Shown here one piece after another: positions 25,339 to 34,474 of a stretch of 64,000 nt of DNA. This stretch comes from Limibacillus halophilus. Its GTDB lineage: Bacteria > Pseudomonadota > Alphaproteobacteria > Kiloniellales > CECT-8803. How positions within the stretch are numbered: the stretch's first letter is position 1; each line of letters begins with the position of its first letter. The stretch lies in NCBI RefSeq assembly GCF_014191775.1, contig NZ_JACHXA010000007.1, forward strand, positions 124,001 to 188,000. Reading direction: 5' to 3'. A program made the translations under genes and the position numbers. A model generated the notes under the pieces. The model saw nothing but the letters and a program-made list of their open reading frames with translations, did not search any database and had not been told where the DNA came from.

Positions 25339-27047
25339 TTTGCTTCGGGCGCAGCAAAGGTCAATTTTTCGACCGCGCTTCGGAAATCACTTTCCTCTCG
25401 AACGCCTTGGCGGGCCAGGAGGCCCATGCGATCCAGGACTTCGCGCGGTTGCGGCTGCAGGCCGGTCAGAATGACTTCGGTGTCATGGCGTCGGCACCGG
25501 GCGACAAAACTTTCCAGGGCCTGAGCGCCGGTTGCATCTACCATTGGCACCAGACGCATCCGCAATATGAAGATCTTTGGCGGCGCGCTGATCCGCTCCA
25601 TGACCTCCCCCAAAAGGTCGGCGACACCGAAGAAGAAAGGCCCGCGAATCTGATAGGCCTCCACCCCAGGCGGCAAGGCGGCGCGCATGCCGTCCTTGCC
25701 GTTACCGTTCGCGGCATCGAGTGTGTCTTCCTGGTCTTCCTCGATCAGCAGATCATGGGATTGAATTGCGACCGCACGGGTCATGCGATGCATGAAGAGC
25801 ATTGCCGCAAAGACCACCCCCACCTCGATGGCCACGGTCAGATCGACAGCCACGGTTAAGCCGAAGGTGATGACCAGCACAAGGCGCTCATCCCAGGGAG
25901 CGTGGAGGAGCAGGCGCTTGAAGCGATCGACCTCGCTCATGTTCCAGGCAACGATGAACAGGACGGCGGCGAGGCCGGCCAGGGGAACGAAACTTGCCAA
26001 GGGGGCCAGCAGCAGCATGAATAACAACACAAATAGAGCGTGAAATATGCCCGCAAAGGGTGTCCGGCCGCCGGCGCGAATGTTGGTCGCCGTGCGGGCG
26101 ATCGCGCCGGTCGCGGGAATCCCGCCAAAAGCGACGGACGCGCTGTTGGCAAGGCCTTGAGCAACCAACTCGCAATTTGATCGATGCCGCCGACCGGTCA
26201 TGCCATCGGCAACCACGGCGGACAGCAAGGATTCCACGCCTGCCAGAAAGGCGATGGTGAAGGCGCTGGGCAGCAGTTCCGCCAGGCGTGCAAAATCGAT
26301 CCTGGGCAGACTGGGAGAGGGTAGAGTGCTCGGAATGCCGCCGAACCGAGTGCCGATGGTCTCAACGGGGAGCGTGAACAGCGCCGTGGCGGCAGCCGCC
26401 ACGGTCACGGCGATCAGGAAACCCGGTGCTTGAGGCCGCCAGCGGCGCAGGGCGATGATCAATCCCAAGGAGGCAAGGGCCAGGGCCAGTGTCGTGGGAT
26501 GAATCAGATCGATATGGGTGAGATAGCTTTGCCACTGCGCGGCGAACCCGGCAGGCGGCTGCTCAATGGCCAGCCCGAGGAAGTCTTTGACTTGGCTGGA
26601 AAAGATAATGACCGCGATCCCTGCGGTGAAACCCACGACGACAGGTTGCGGGACGTATTTGATCCAAGTGCCGAAACCGGCAAGCCCCGCCAGCACCAGT
26701 AAGGCGCCGGCCATTAGGGTTGCCAGGACAAGGCCGTCGTAGCCGTACTGCGCGATGATTCCATAGACAACAACGACAAAGGCGCCCGTCGGCCCGCCAA
26801 TCTGAAATCGGCTCCCGCCGAAGGCAGAGATCACGAAACCGGCAATGATAACGGTAATCAAACCCCGCTCCGGCGTCGTGCCGGAGGCGATCGCCAAGGC
26901 CATGGCCAACGGCAGGGCAACGATGGCGACCGTCAGTCCGGCGATACCGTCGGCCTTCAGGTGCGGCCAGCCGTATCCTTCCTTGATGCAAGTTACCAAC
27001 TTCGGAATAAAAAGACGCCACCGGGTCGGCGCAGCATGTTGCGACAT
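25335..27047 (-). CDS. SulP family anion transporter with STAS domain
   Basis: A 570-residue inner membrane protein of the sulfate-permease/SLC26 family, which carries sulfate, bicarbonate, or carboxylates. About twelve membrane segments span residues 30-430, with GGSRFQIGGPTGAFVVV and GIPATGAIARTATNIRAG as family signatures. The cytosolic C-terminus (about 455-560) is a STAS domain (PKIFILRMRLVPMVDATGA). Its stop overlaps that of the convergent DddP-like gene by three bases. The transported anion is not deducible; sulfate release or acrylate handling by the adjacent pathway makes several options possible. Confidence 0.9.
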   Translation of the reverse strand: MSQHAAPTRWRLFIPKLVTCIKEGYGWPHLKADGIAGLTVAIVALPLAMALAIASGTTPERGLITVIIAGFVISAFGGSRFQIGGPTGAFVVVVYGIIAQYGYDGLVLATLMAGALLVLAGLAGFGTWIKYVPQPVVVGFTAGIAVIIFSSQVKDFLGLAIEQPPAGFAAQWQSYLTHIDLIHPTTLALALASLGLIIALRRWRPQAPGFLIAVTVAAAATALFTLPVETIGTRFGGIPSTLPSPSLPRIDFARLAELLPSAFTIAFLAGVESLLSAVVADGMTGRRHRSNCELVAQGLANSASVAFGGIPATGAIARTATNIRAGGRTPFAGIFHALFVLLFMLLLAPLASFVPLAGLAAVLFIVAWNMSEVDRFKRLLLHAPWDERLVLVITFGLTVAVDLTVAIEVGVVFAAMLFMHRMTRAVAIQSHDLLIEEDQEDTLDAANGNGKDGMRAALPPGVEAYQIRGPFFFGVADLLGEVMERISAPPKIFILRMRLVPMVDATGAQALESFVARCRRHDTEVILTGLQPQPREVLDRMGLLARQGVREESDFRSAVEKLTFAAPEAN

Positions 27048-27131
27048 CTTAAGGCTGATCTCATTCTCGATGAAACGAAGCAGGACTATAGACGCCGACC
27101 GGAAGGGACGCAGCCCGGTAAGCCATGCTTA

Positions 27132-27154
27132 TTTAACACAACAGCAATGTTAAA
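27132..27154. promoter_or_regulatory. perfect inverted repeat upstream of the SulP gene
   Basis: TTTAACA (27132-27138), 9-base spacer, TGTTAAA (27148-27154). It lies about 85 bases upstream of the SulP start in a short AT-rich intergenic stretch between two minus-strand genes. A dimeric regulator site is plausible; the protein is unknown. Confidence 0.4.
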
Positions 27155-27198
27155 CAATAGCTCTATGATATTCGCCTATGGAGGCTGGGCGTTCGATC

Positions 27199-28548
27199 CT
27201 ACTGAAGAAGCGCCGCGGCCTGACGATAACAGAGGCGTTCAGGTACGTCCGAGAATCCAAAGGCTTTGGCGTCGTCTACCACGATGGCCAGGAGATCGGC
27301 CTGCCCCAGCCGGCCCAACGCAAACACCAGCATCTGCGTAAAAACATCCCGCTGTGCGTGACTGCCGCCCATTTGCCAAAGTGACCTGCGCGCGGGGAAC
27401 AGGGCGGCGACGACATCCTCGTATTGGGCCTGTCTGAAGGCGATTGCGCCGCGCGCCGCCGGAATCGCAGCGGCGCGATAGCGCGGACCCAGGGTTCCCT
27501 TGTCAGTGGCAGCGAAAGCCTCCATCGATGCCAAGAGACCATAAGACTCTTCGAAGCGCCCGCTAGCGGCCAGGATCAGCGCGTAATGAGGGCTGGTGAA
27601 GGGGCTGGTGTGGTCCTCCAACCGATTGAGCGTGAGTTGTAGCAATTCCTCCCAACGGTCTCCGACAGGGACCTTGCACATCTCCAAGCGCTGCAGCATT
27701 GAGGCGCCGTTCTGCATGTCGATGTAAAGGTCCGCCATGGATTTGAGCAACGGAAGTTCGCGGTTGCGGATCCAGTTGTCGTAGATGTCGATTACCGCCT
27801 CGAACTCGCCGTGCTCCAGGTGGAACAAGCAGCGATGCCACCAAAGATGCAACGCCATCTGATTGGCCTCGCCCCAATGGTCTTTTAGCCCATCGAGCCA
27901 GGCGATACCCTCGTCTATCCGGTTCTCCATGATCATTACATGAGCCATGGCGTGCGTGCCCCAGACATCGGATGGGTCGATCTCAACGGCCTGACGGGCA
28001 AGCTTCTCCGCGCCGCGATAATCGCCGCTTTCTTCCAAATCGAAAGCGCGGCAGGAAAGGTGGATGCCGTAGCTGGGCACCGCTTCGCTCCAAGCGGGAG
28101 CGACACGGGCCGAAATATCTGCGGACCACTCCATTTCGCCGATCCAGAACAACTCCATTTGAGCGAGGCGCTGAGCAAAAAGGTCCAGGGGGTGTTGAAC
28201 TAAAATTGTCTCGTAGAGCGCAACCGACCCGGAGATGTCGCCTTGGAAAGCGGCTTTCAGAGCCGCTAGGTAGAGTTGCTCGCGAGGCGTCATCGCCGTC
28301 GTGGTTTCTTCGGCGCTGGCAATGGCCGCGGCAATTTTCGGGCGGAAGTGGATGTTGCGTGCGCCGTGTAGAATCAAGCCGCTAACGATGTGGGCAAACC
28401 CAAAGTCAGGATCGGTCTCGAGACTGTTGCGTAATGGAGGAATGACGGCGGCCCGCCAATGCAGAAAATTGTGAATCGCCAAGTCCAACGCAGCGGCCGC
28501 GTCGGCGCTGTCGCTGGTCATTGCATGACCACGTTCATCCTGCTGCAC
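27199..28548 (-). CDS. tetratricopeptide repeat protein, TTC38-like
   Basis: A 449-residue soluble helical-repeat protein. The segment EANQMALHLWWHRCLFHLEH, with GTHAMAHVMIMENRIDEGIAWL before it, is typical of the TTC38 family, found in bacteria and animals with no established biochemical role. GTG at 28548 is preferred because GGGAGGA lies six bases upstream; an ATG at 28521 lacks a ribosome site. The gene is on the same strand as the SulP transporter, 151 bases upstream of it. No signal peptide is visible, so it is probably cytoplasmic. Confidence 0.75.
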   Translation of the reverse strand: MQQDERGHAMTSDSADAAAALDLAIHNFLHWRAAVIPPLRNSLETDPDFGFAHIVSGLILHGARNIHFRPKIAAAIASAEETTTAMTPREQLYLAALKAAFQGDISGSVALYETILVQHPLDLFAQRLAQMELFWIGEMEWSADISARVAPAWSEAVPSYGIHLSCRAFDLEESGDYRGAEKLARQAVEIDPSDVWGTHAMAHVMIMENRIDEGIAWLDGLKDHWGEANQMALHLWWHRCLFHLEHGEFEAVIDIYDNWIRNRELPLLKSMADLYIDMQNGASMLQRLEMCKVPVGDRWEELLQLTLNRLEDHTSPFTSPHYALILAASGRFEESYGLLASMEAFAATDKGTLGPRYRAAAIPAARGAIAFRQAQYEDVVAALFPARRSLWQMGGSHAQRDVFTQMLVFALGRLGQADLLAIVVDDAKAFGFSDVPERLCYRQAAALLQ

Positions 28549-28668
28549 GCCAAATCCTCCCGCTTAATACTATCCAGTCTGATACCGGTCATAGTAGCGG
28601 AAGGATCACATGAGGCCAGACCCTCCTGCCGTTTTTTGGGTCCTGACCTGACTTCTCAAGCGTACCTA

Positions 28669-28857
28669 CTAGCGGCCACTGCCCCGGTGGCGATTGTTTA
28701 TCGACATCAAGAAAGCATCGGTGTCGCTGTTTCCTGTCGCAGCGATGTCCTTGCCGTCGGCTTCAATGTAGTTACCTTGGGACGATCCGCCTTGCGTGCA
28801 GGCCGACACGACGAAGGCCGTTAGCGCAACAAGAGAGATATTCTTGAAACTCAACAT
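28669..28857 (-). CDS. small lipoprotein, unknown function
   Basis: A 62-residue protein with a lipoprotein signal: hydrophobic residues 6-18 and lipobox VVSAC. The mature part is about 45 residues, polar and Gly/Ser/Asp-rich, with no recognisable domain. ATG at 28857 has AAGGAG eight bases upstream, which decides it over a start six codons earlier. It stands alone between the TTC38-like gene and the homocysteine methyltransferase gene, on the same strand as both. Confidence 0.6.
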   Translation of the reverse strand: MLSFKNISLVALTAFVVSACTQGGSSQGNYIEADGKDIAATGNSDTDAFLMSINNRHRGSGR

Positions 28858-29001
28858 CGGTCCGCTCCTTTTCAAATTGCCATGGGTTTCGACGCTGCCG
28901 CCAAACCCTGTCCAGCACAGTGACTATTATTTCAGTGAAAACTGGATGAATTAAAATACACAATCGTGCGATTTCTTTGCGATCAGACCTCCAAACCCCA
29001 A

Positions 29002-29931
29002 TCAGAGTGGTATTTCTTCATGCAGTTTGCGAATGTGTTCGGGTTCGATGCCGCAGCAGCCACCGACTATACATGCGCCGGCTTCAACCCAACGGCGCAC
29101 GAATGTCAGATAGCTATCGGGTGTCAGATCGCGACGAAGACCGGAAGTGCTTTCATTGGCCCCTTCAGCGCTGCTGCGATCCTCGAATGTGTTGGCGTAA
29201 ACGCCGAGCTTCAGAGCCGTTTGGCCTAAGGTGGCCTGCTCCCTGATCGCTGTTGCGGCCAGGGTGATTGCAGGCAACATGACCTCGGGCTGGCTGCAGT
29301 TGAAAAGCAGGGCATGGGCGCCAAGCGCATGCGCTGCGGCCACGCTGGCGGCAATGCTTTCACCAGATCGAAGACGAGGAGGGTGCAGTCTGTCGTCAGC
29401 GATATCCTCCAAAGTAAAGGACAGCCAGAGCGGCCGTTGATCTTCGCTGTCGGCGCGGTCGAGGCCTACCTTGATCGCCTCGGCTTCCGCAATGCTGCCC
29501 AAAGTTTCGCCGAGCCAGATATCGACCCATGGCGACAGGCCTGCGATCAGGGGTTCCAGGATACTTTGCGCTGTCGGCGCATTGAAAAGATCTGGGCGAT
29601 ATGACCCGAATAGCGGTGGCAGCGATCCCGCGACCCTGGCGGTATGAGAGGCTCGCTCAACTGCTTGACGCGCAAGACGCCCGGAGAGATGTGCCAGTGT
29701 TTGAGCCTGATCCCGGAACCGCTGCTCGCCGATGTGAAACGGCACCAATGCATAGCTGTTGGTTGTCACGATCTCTGACCCAGCCTGCAAGAAAGCCTGG
29801 TGGACGGCCTCTACTGTCTCCGGAGCCTCCATCAGTGCTAGAGCCGACCATTCGGGTTGGCGAAATGGTGCGCCGATTCGCATGAGTTCGCGGCCCATGC
29901 CGCCGTCTAGAAGGATAACGCCACCTTGCAT
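29002..29931 (-). CDS. homocysteine S-methyltransferase family protein
   Basis: A 309-residue zinc-dependent methyltransferase of the BHMT/MmuM type that methylates homocysteine (or another thiol) from an onium donor such as glycine betaine, S-methylmethionine or DMSP. The start ILLDGGMGREL is the family's substrate loop, NSYAL the usual TNSY motif, and the three zinc ligands are the Cys in LLFNCSQPEVM and the two in IVGGCCGIEPEHI. The length is normal for the short MmuM/BHMT-like group. Divergent from the CoA-transferase operon across about 150 bases. The methyl donor is uncertain, but the neighbourhood makes an osmolyte donor attractive. Confidence 0.85.
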   Translation of the reverse strand: MQGGVILLDGGMGRELMRIGAPFRQPEWSALALMEAPETVEAVHQAFLQAGSEIVTTNSYALVPFHIGEQRFRDQAQTLAHLSGRLARQAVERASHTARVAGSLPPLFGSYRPDLFNAPTAQSILEPLIAGLSPWVDIWLGETLGSIAEAEAIKVGLDRADSEDQRPLWLSFTLEDIADDRLHPPRLRSGESIAASVAAAHALGAHALLFNCSQPEVMLPAITLAATAIREQATLGQTALKLGVYANTFEDRSSAEGANESTSGLRRDLTPDSYLTFVRRWVEAGACIVGGCCGIEPEHIRKLHEEIPL

Positions 29932-30087
29932 CTGATGTCCCTTTCCCTGTCCCCGGCTGCCGAGGGCTTGCCGCGAACCGACCCGATCCCATCGATAAGA
30001 AAAAAGTGCCCCGATAGCGCTTTCTTTTCGCGTGCTGCGCCGATAGCCTGACCTCCTTCCCTCACAGGATACGAGAGATTGATCAGC

Positions 30088-31353
30088 ATGAGCGACGAGT
30101 CTGCGCCTGATACCAAGAAAGGCCCTCTTTCGGACTTACGAATTCTCGACCTGAGCCGGATTTTGGCCGGACCAACCTGCACGCAGTTGCTAGGCGATTT
30201 GGGCGCCGATGTCATCAAGATTGAAAAGCCCGGTGCAGGCGACGATACCAGGACTTGGGGGCCACCCTTCGTGAAGGCGCCCGACGGGCAGGAAACCAGC
30301 GAGAGCGCCTACTATCTTTGCGCCAACCGGAATAAGCGCTCGGTTACCGTTGACGTGGCCTCACCCGAAGGAGCGTCGTTGATCCGCGAGCTTGCTGGTC
30401 ACTGCGATGTGCTGGTGGAAAATTTCAAGGTTGGTGGGTTGGTCAAGTACGGCCTGGGCTATGAAGACCTCAGGGCGCTTCATCCGCGTCTGATTTATTG
30501 TTCGATCACAGGCTATGGCCAGACAGGGCCGCATGCTTCCAAAGCCGGGTACGACGTCATGGCGCAAGGCTTCGGCGGTATCATGAGCTTGACCGGTGCG
30601 CCCGAGGGCGAACCGATGAAGGTTGGTGTGGGGATCGCCGACGTCATGTGCGGTATGTATGCTTCGACCGCTATTCTTGCGGCGCTGCGTCATCGCGATA
30701 AAACGGGCGAGGGCCAGCATATCGATCTGGGGTTAGTCGACACACAGGTGTCCTGGCTGATCAACGAAGGAACGAACTATCTGACCTCCGGGAAGGTGCC
30801 GCAAAGGCGCGGCAATCAGCATCCCAACATTGTGCCCTATCAAGTTATGGAGGCTGCTGACGGCCACGTCATCATCGCCGTCGGGAATGACAGCCAGTAC
30901 AAGCGATTCTGCCAGTTTATCGGTGTGGCAGAACTTGCCGAGGATCCGCGCTTTGCGGTCAATCGGCAGCGATTGGCCAACCGGGAAGAGCTGATACCGC
31001 TGTTGGAAGCCGCAGTCAGGAAGATCGCCAAGCAGGATTTGCTGGAGGGGCTGGGTAAACTCGGTGTCCCCGCCGGCCCCGTCAATAATCTGCAGGAGGT
31101 CTTCGATTCCGATCAAGTGGCGGCGCGGGAGATGCGGGTACGCATGGCGCATCCGCTGTCCGGCCCCGAAGGTGTTGAATTGATCGGCAACCCGACGAAG
31201 CTCTCGGCTACCCCTGTGACCTATCGGCGACCGCCGCCCTATCTAGGGCAGCATACTGCCGAGGTGTTATCCGAACTGCTCGGCGCACAAGGATACGAGA
31301 AGGCCCGCGCGAGCGGCGCACTCGGCGTGATGACTGAAAGAAACAAGGACTGA
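30088..31353 (+). CDS. CaiB/BaiF family (class III) CoA-transferase
   Basis: A 421-residue single-unit enzyme moving CoA between carboxylic acids. The N-terminal LRILDLSRILAGPTCTQLLG, DLGADVIKIEKPGAGDDTR and NRNKRSVTVD segments are family signatures, and the catalytic Asp is in KAGYDVMAQG. It is half the size of the two-domain DMSP enzyme DddD, so it is not that enzyme. ATG at 30088 is chosen; a TTG three codons earlier is possible. The acyl-CoA dehydrogenase gene starts six bases after its stop, and the ThDP-enzyme gene overlaps that, making a three-gene operon. Donor and acceptor acids are unknown. Confidence 0.88.
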   Translation: MSDESAPDTKKGPLSDLRILDLSRILAGPTCTQLLGDLGADVIKIEKPGAGDDTRTWGPPFVKAPDGQETSESAYYLCANRNKRSVTVDVASPEGASLIRELAGHCDVLVENFKVGGLVKYGLGYEDLRALHPRLIYCSITGYGQTGPHASKAGYDVMAQGFGGIMSLTGAPEGEPMKVGVGIADVMCGMYASTAILAALRHRDKTGEGQHIDLGLVDTQVSWLINEGTNYLTSGKVPQRRGNQHPNIVPYQVMEAADGHVIIAVGNDSQYKRFCQFIGVAELAEDPRFAVNRQRLANREELIPLLEAAVRKIAKQDLLEGLGKLGVPAGPVNNLQEVFDSDQVAAREMRVRMAHPLSGPEGVELIGNPTKLSATPVTYRRPPPYLGQHTAEVLSELLGAQGYEKARASGALGVMTERNKD

Positions 31354-31359
31354 TCGGCA

Positions 31360-32574
31360 ATGTTTGATTTGACCAGCGGGCAACAAGATTTACGGGCGCG
31401 GGCGCGCAGTCTTGCAGAATCGCATGTAGCGGGCCGGGCAGCAGAAGTGGATGCAAGCGAAGCCTACCCGGTCGACACCGTGGAAAAACTCACAGCGGCC
31501 GGTTTCATGGGCATGACCGTCCCCAAGGATTTGGGCGGCGCCGGCCGCAGCTATCTGGACACGGTCCTGGTCATCGAGGAGATGGCGCGCGTTTGCGGCG
31601 TGACCGGACGCATTGTCGTTGAAGGCAATATGGGTGCCATTGGCGCGATCCTGCGGTATGGATCGCCTGAACAAAAGGAACTGGCAGCCAAGCTGGTGCT
31701 GGCCGGAGATAAGCCCGCCATCTGCATCACCGAACCGGGCGCCGGCAGTGCTGCGACTGAAATGACCACGACGGCTGAAAAGCAGGGAAACCACTTCGTA
31801 CTGAACGGAACCAAACATTGGATAACGGGCGGCGGAGTGTCGCGCTTGCATCTGATCTTCGCGAAGCTGGTCGAGGATGGTGAGCCGAAGGGTATCGCCG
31901 GGTTCATCGCTCTCCGCGATGAAGATGAGGGGCTGGAGATTGGGACCCGTGAACCGGCATTGGGGCTTAGGGGGATTCCTGAAACGCGGGTTCATTTTCG
32001 CAATCTGAAGTTGGGCGCGGATCGTTTGCTCGTACCGCCGGAGGGCATTGCCCGTGGGTTTGCGGGCCTGATGACGGCTTACAATTCCCAGCGAGTCGGT
32101 GCGGCAACAGTGGCGCTGGGAATAGCCCAGGGCGCGTTCGAGACGGCTCGGGACTTCACCAAGAAGCGGGAGCAGTTTGGACGTCCAATAGCCGAGTTCC
32201 AAGGTCTGCAGTGGATTCTGGCGGACATGAAGGTTGCTATCGATGCGGCCCGGTTGATGATCTGGCAGGCTGCCGCCAGTGCCGAGACCAACGGCACCGG
32301 TTTTCCGGACCCCCTGCTTGCTGCCCAGGCAAAGATATTGGCGTCGGAGACTGCCGTTAAGGTCACCAACGATGCCTTGCAGTTGCACGGGGCGGCGGGC
32401 TATTCCCGAAACAACCCGATCGAACGGATGCTCCGGGACGCGCGCATGTTCACCATTGGCGGCGGCACCGCCCAAATGCTGCGCAATCTGGTTGCAGGAA
32501 AGATCCTGGGCATCAAGACCCCGCAAACGCGAGACGGTTACCATAAGCTTATGAAAGGCAAAGCCGGATCATGA
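31360..32574 (+). CDS. acyl-CoA dehydrogenase
   Basis: A 404-residue FAD enzyme forming 2,3-enoyl-CoA, presumably from the product of the CoA-transferase. The FAD/substrate-binding signature CITEPGAGSAATEMTT, the FVLNGTKHWITGG loop and the AREQFG-like KKREQFGRPIAEFQ are present. A candidate catalytic base appears in the LQLHGAAGYSRNNPIERMLRD region near residues 360-375. The stop overlaps the start of the next gene (ATGA), so translation is coupled. It could act in a DmdC-like step, but sequence alone does not show it. Confidence 0.9.
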   Translation: MFDLTSGQQDLRARARSLAESHVAGRAAEVDASEAYPVDTVEKLTAAGFMGMTVPKDLGGAGRSYLDTVLVIEEMARVCGVTGRIVVEGNMGAIGAILRYGSPEQKELAAKLVLAGDKPAICITEPGAGSAATEMTTTAEKQGNHFVLNGTKHWITGGGVSRLHLIFAKLVEDGEPKGIAGFIALRDEDEGLEIGTREPALGLRGIPETRVHFRNLKLGADRLLVPPEGIARGFAGLMTAYNSQRVGAATVALGIAQGAFETARDFTKKREQFGRPIAEFQGLQWILADMKVAIDAARLMIWQAAASAETNGTGFPDPLLAAQAKILASETAVKVTNDALQLHGAAGYSRNNPIERMLRDARMFTIGGGTAQMLRNLVAGKILGIKTPQTRDGYHKLMKGKAGS

Positions 32575-34175
32575 CCACTGCATCCGATCTGATCGCCAAA
32601 CGGCTTTACGATGCAGGCTGTCGCTACGCCTTCGGCATCCCCGGTGGAGAAGTATTGGCGATCATGGAGGCCTTGGATCGGGTGGGAATCAAGGTCGTGC
32701 TTGCCCGGCATGAAAACTGCGCCGGGTTCATGGGTGAGGGCGCCCACCATCACGACGGTGCCCCCGCCATCTTGGTGGCGACGATCGGTCCGGGTCTGGC
32801 GAACGCTGCGAACGTGATTGCCAATGCGCATCAGGACCGTGTGCCGATGATCGTCTTGACGGGCTGCGTTCCGGCCCGCGAGCGGCACAGCTACACGCAC
32901 CAGGTTTTCGACCACGTGCGGCTCATAGAGCCTATTGCCAAGGCTGCCTACCGTGTAGAGGCAGGGAACGCGGCGCTGCTGATCGACAAGGCTGTAACAC
33001 TGGCGAGCGAAGGACGTCCTGGGCCGGTGCTCTTGGACCTGCCCATCGATGTGCAGACAATGGAGGAAGAACCCATTCATCCGCGCCGGCAAGCCCTGCA
33101 AGCGGTCGTCCCGGCGGCGGGCGAAGGGCTGGAACAGGCGCGCTATTGGCTCTCCCAAGCAGAGCGCCCCATAGTGATCGCGGGCGTTGGGGTGCTTGAC
33201 GAAGTCGGCGCCGAGGCCGTGGCGACGTTCTGTCGGCAGTTTCGGATCCCCTTGATCACGAGTTACAAGGCCAAAGGCATCTTGCCGGAAGACGATCCAT
33301 TGGCGCTGGGCGGCGCTGGGTTGTCGCCGCGAGTGGACGCGCATTTACTGCCCTTGATAGCCAAGTCTGACTGTATCGTCCTAGCCGGGTACGATCCCAT
33401 CGAAATGCGTGTCGGGTGGCGCGATCCTTGGCCGGAAGGCGCTCGGGTGATCGACATATCGGCTGTGGCCAATGATCACGGAATGCACCAGGCCGCCCTC
33501 AACTTCGTCGGTGACGTGGCCGCGTCCCTCAAAGTGCTGGGTGCCGGGTTGTCGTCTCGCAAGAACTGGGCTGCGGGTGAAGCCGCCGAGGTTCGTCGGA
33601 AGCTGTGGGCGGAAAGTGGCGCGGACGAGACCTGGGGACCTGCCGCCGTGGTCGACGAGTTGCGGCGCGGATTGCCGCGCGAAGCGGTCGTCACGACGGA
33701 CAGTGGGGCGCACCGTATCCTTTTGAGTCAAATCTTCGAATGTTACCGGCGTCGCGGCCTATTGCAGTCCTCTGCGCTCTGTACCATGGGCTGTGCGGTG
33801 CCCTTGGCCATCGGACGAAAGTTGGCCGAGCCGGACTGTCCGGTCGTGGCGACGGTCGGCGACGGCGGATTGGAAATGTTCCTTGGAGAGTTGGCGACCA
33901 TTCGCGACCTGAATCTCTCTTTGCCGATCATTGTGTTTGTTGACGAGCAACTTGCCCTGATCGAGGTCAAGCAGCGGCGCTCGAACCTGCCACCGCTGGC
34001 GGTGGATTTTGGCGCGACGGATTTCCCTGCTGTCGCCAAGGCTCTGGGAGGCGCGGGTGAATGGTGCCGCAACCGTGCAGAGTTCGCCGAAGCGTTGCAG
34101 CGGGCCTTGCAGTACCCGGGCTTCACAGTGATTGCCGCAGTCATCGGCAAACGCGCGTACGACGGGCGTCTTTAA
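32571..34175 (+). CDS. thiamine diphosphate-dependent enzyme (acetolactate synthase-like)
   Basis: A 534-residue ThDP enzyme with the usual Pyr, central and PP domains. The catalytic Glu is in LARHENCAGFMGEGA, and the Mg-ThDP motif is VGDGGLEMFLG ending in an Asp (FVDEQ) where relatives have Asn or Asp. The family includes acetolactate synthase, oxalyl-CoA decarboxylase and 2-hydroxyacyl-CoA lyase. There is no FAD-type loop or regulatory subunit gene nearby to support acetolactate synthase. In a CoA-transferase operon, a 2-hydroxyacyl-CoA or oxo-acid cleavage is the most attractive idea, but this is inference. Confidence 0.8.
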   Translation: MTTASDLIAKRLYDAGCRYAFGIPGGEVLAIMEALDRVGIKVVLARHENCAGFMGEGAHHHDGAPAILVATIGPGLANAANVIANAHQDRVPMIVLTGCVPARERHSYTHQVFDHVRLIEPIAKAAYRVEAGNAALLIDKAVTLASEGRPGPVLLDLPIDVQTMEEEPIHPRRQALQAVVPAAGEGLEQARYWLSQAERPIVIAGVGVLDEVGAEAVATFCRQFRIPLITSYKAKGILPEDDPLALGGAGLSPRVDAHLLPLIAKSDCIVLAGYDPIEMRVGWRDPWPEGARVIDISAVANDHGMHQAALNFVGDVAASLKVLGAGLSSRKNWAAGEAAEVRRKLWAESGADETWGPAAVVDELRRGLPREAVVTTDSGAHRILLSQIFECYRRRGLLQSSALCTMGCAVPLAIGRKLAEPDCPVVATVGDGGLEMFLGELATIRDLNLSLPIIVFVDEQLALIEVKQRRSNLPPLAVDFGATDFPAVAKALGGAGEWCRNRAEFAEALQRALQYPGFTVIAAVIGKRAYDGRL

Positions 34176-34474
34176 GCTTATTGCATCGGAAGGGGCCACC
34201 GCCGTGAAACGGAGGTGTGAAACGTTCGCTGCTTACGTCGCCGGTCTGTGGGTATTTCCTATAAGTATTTGAAAAATCACAATTATATGTAGCCAAACTG
34301 TGTCATGTCTGTGACAGCGGTTGTTGACCCTCGTGGGCTTTCCTAGGTGGTTGGGTACGTTCGATTGCAGCCCCATTCGCCATGACGACGCTTGGGGTGT
34401 TGCAGGAAAAACGCAAAAGGGAACTGCACAGTAAGAAGACGTACGAGGAACGCGGTTCCGAAAGGAGGACAGGC
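34176..34474. other. intergenic region upstream of the glycine-zipper gene
   Basis: About 300 bases with no credible gene. It contains an AT-rich run at about 34258-34295 that could hold a promoter, and GGAAC-GCG-GTTCC, a perfect short palindrome at 34447-34459, just before the ribosome site. No hairpin followed by a U-tract was seen. Confidence 0.4.

Noticed and set aside
30088-31353. DddD-type DMSP CoA-transferase/lyase
   Set aside because: DddD has two CoA-transferase domains and about 800 residues; this protein has one domain of 421 residues.
31390-32544. Long open frame (384 codons) on the minus strand
   Set aside because: Antisense to the acyl-CoA dehydrogenase gene; no domain signature and biased composition.
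34447-34459. GGAAC-GCG-GTTCC as an EcfG (general stress) promoter
   Set aside because: GGAAC is present but no CGTT-type -10 element occurs at 16-17 bases, and the motif is immediately before the ribosome site; a palindrome is all that can be claimed.
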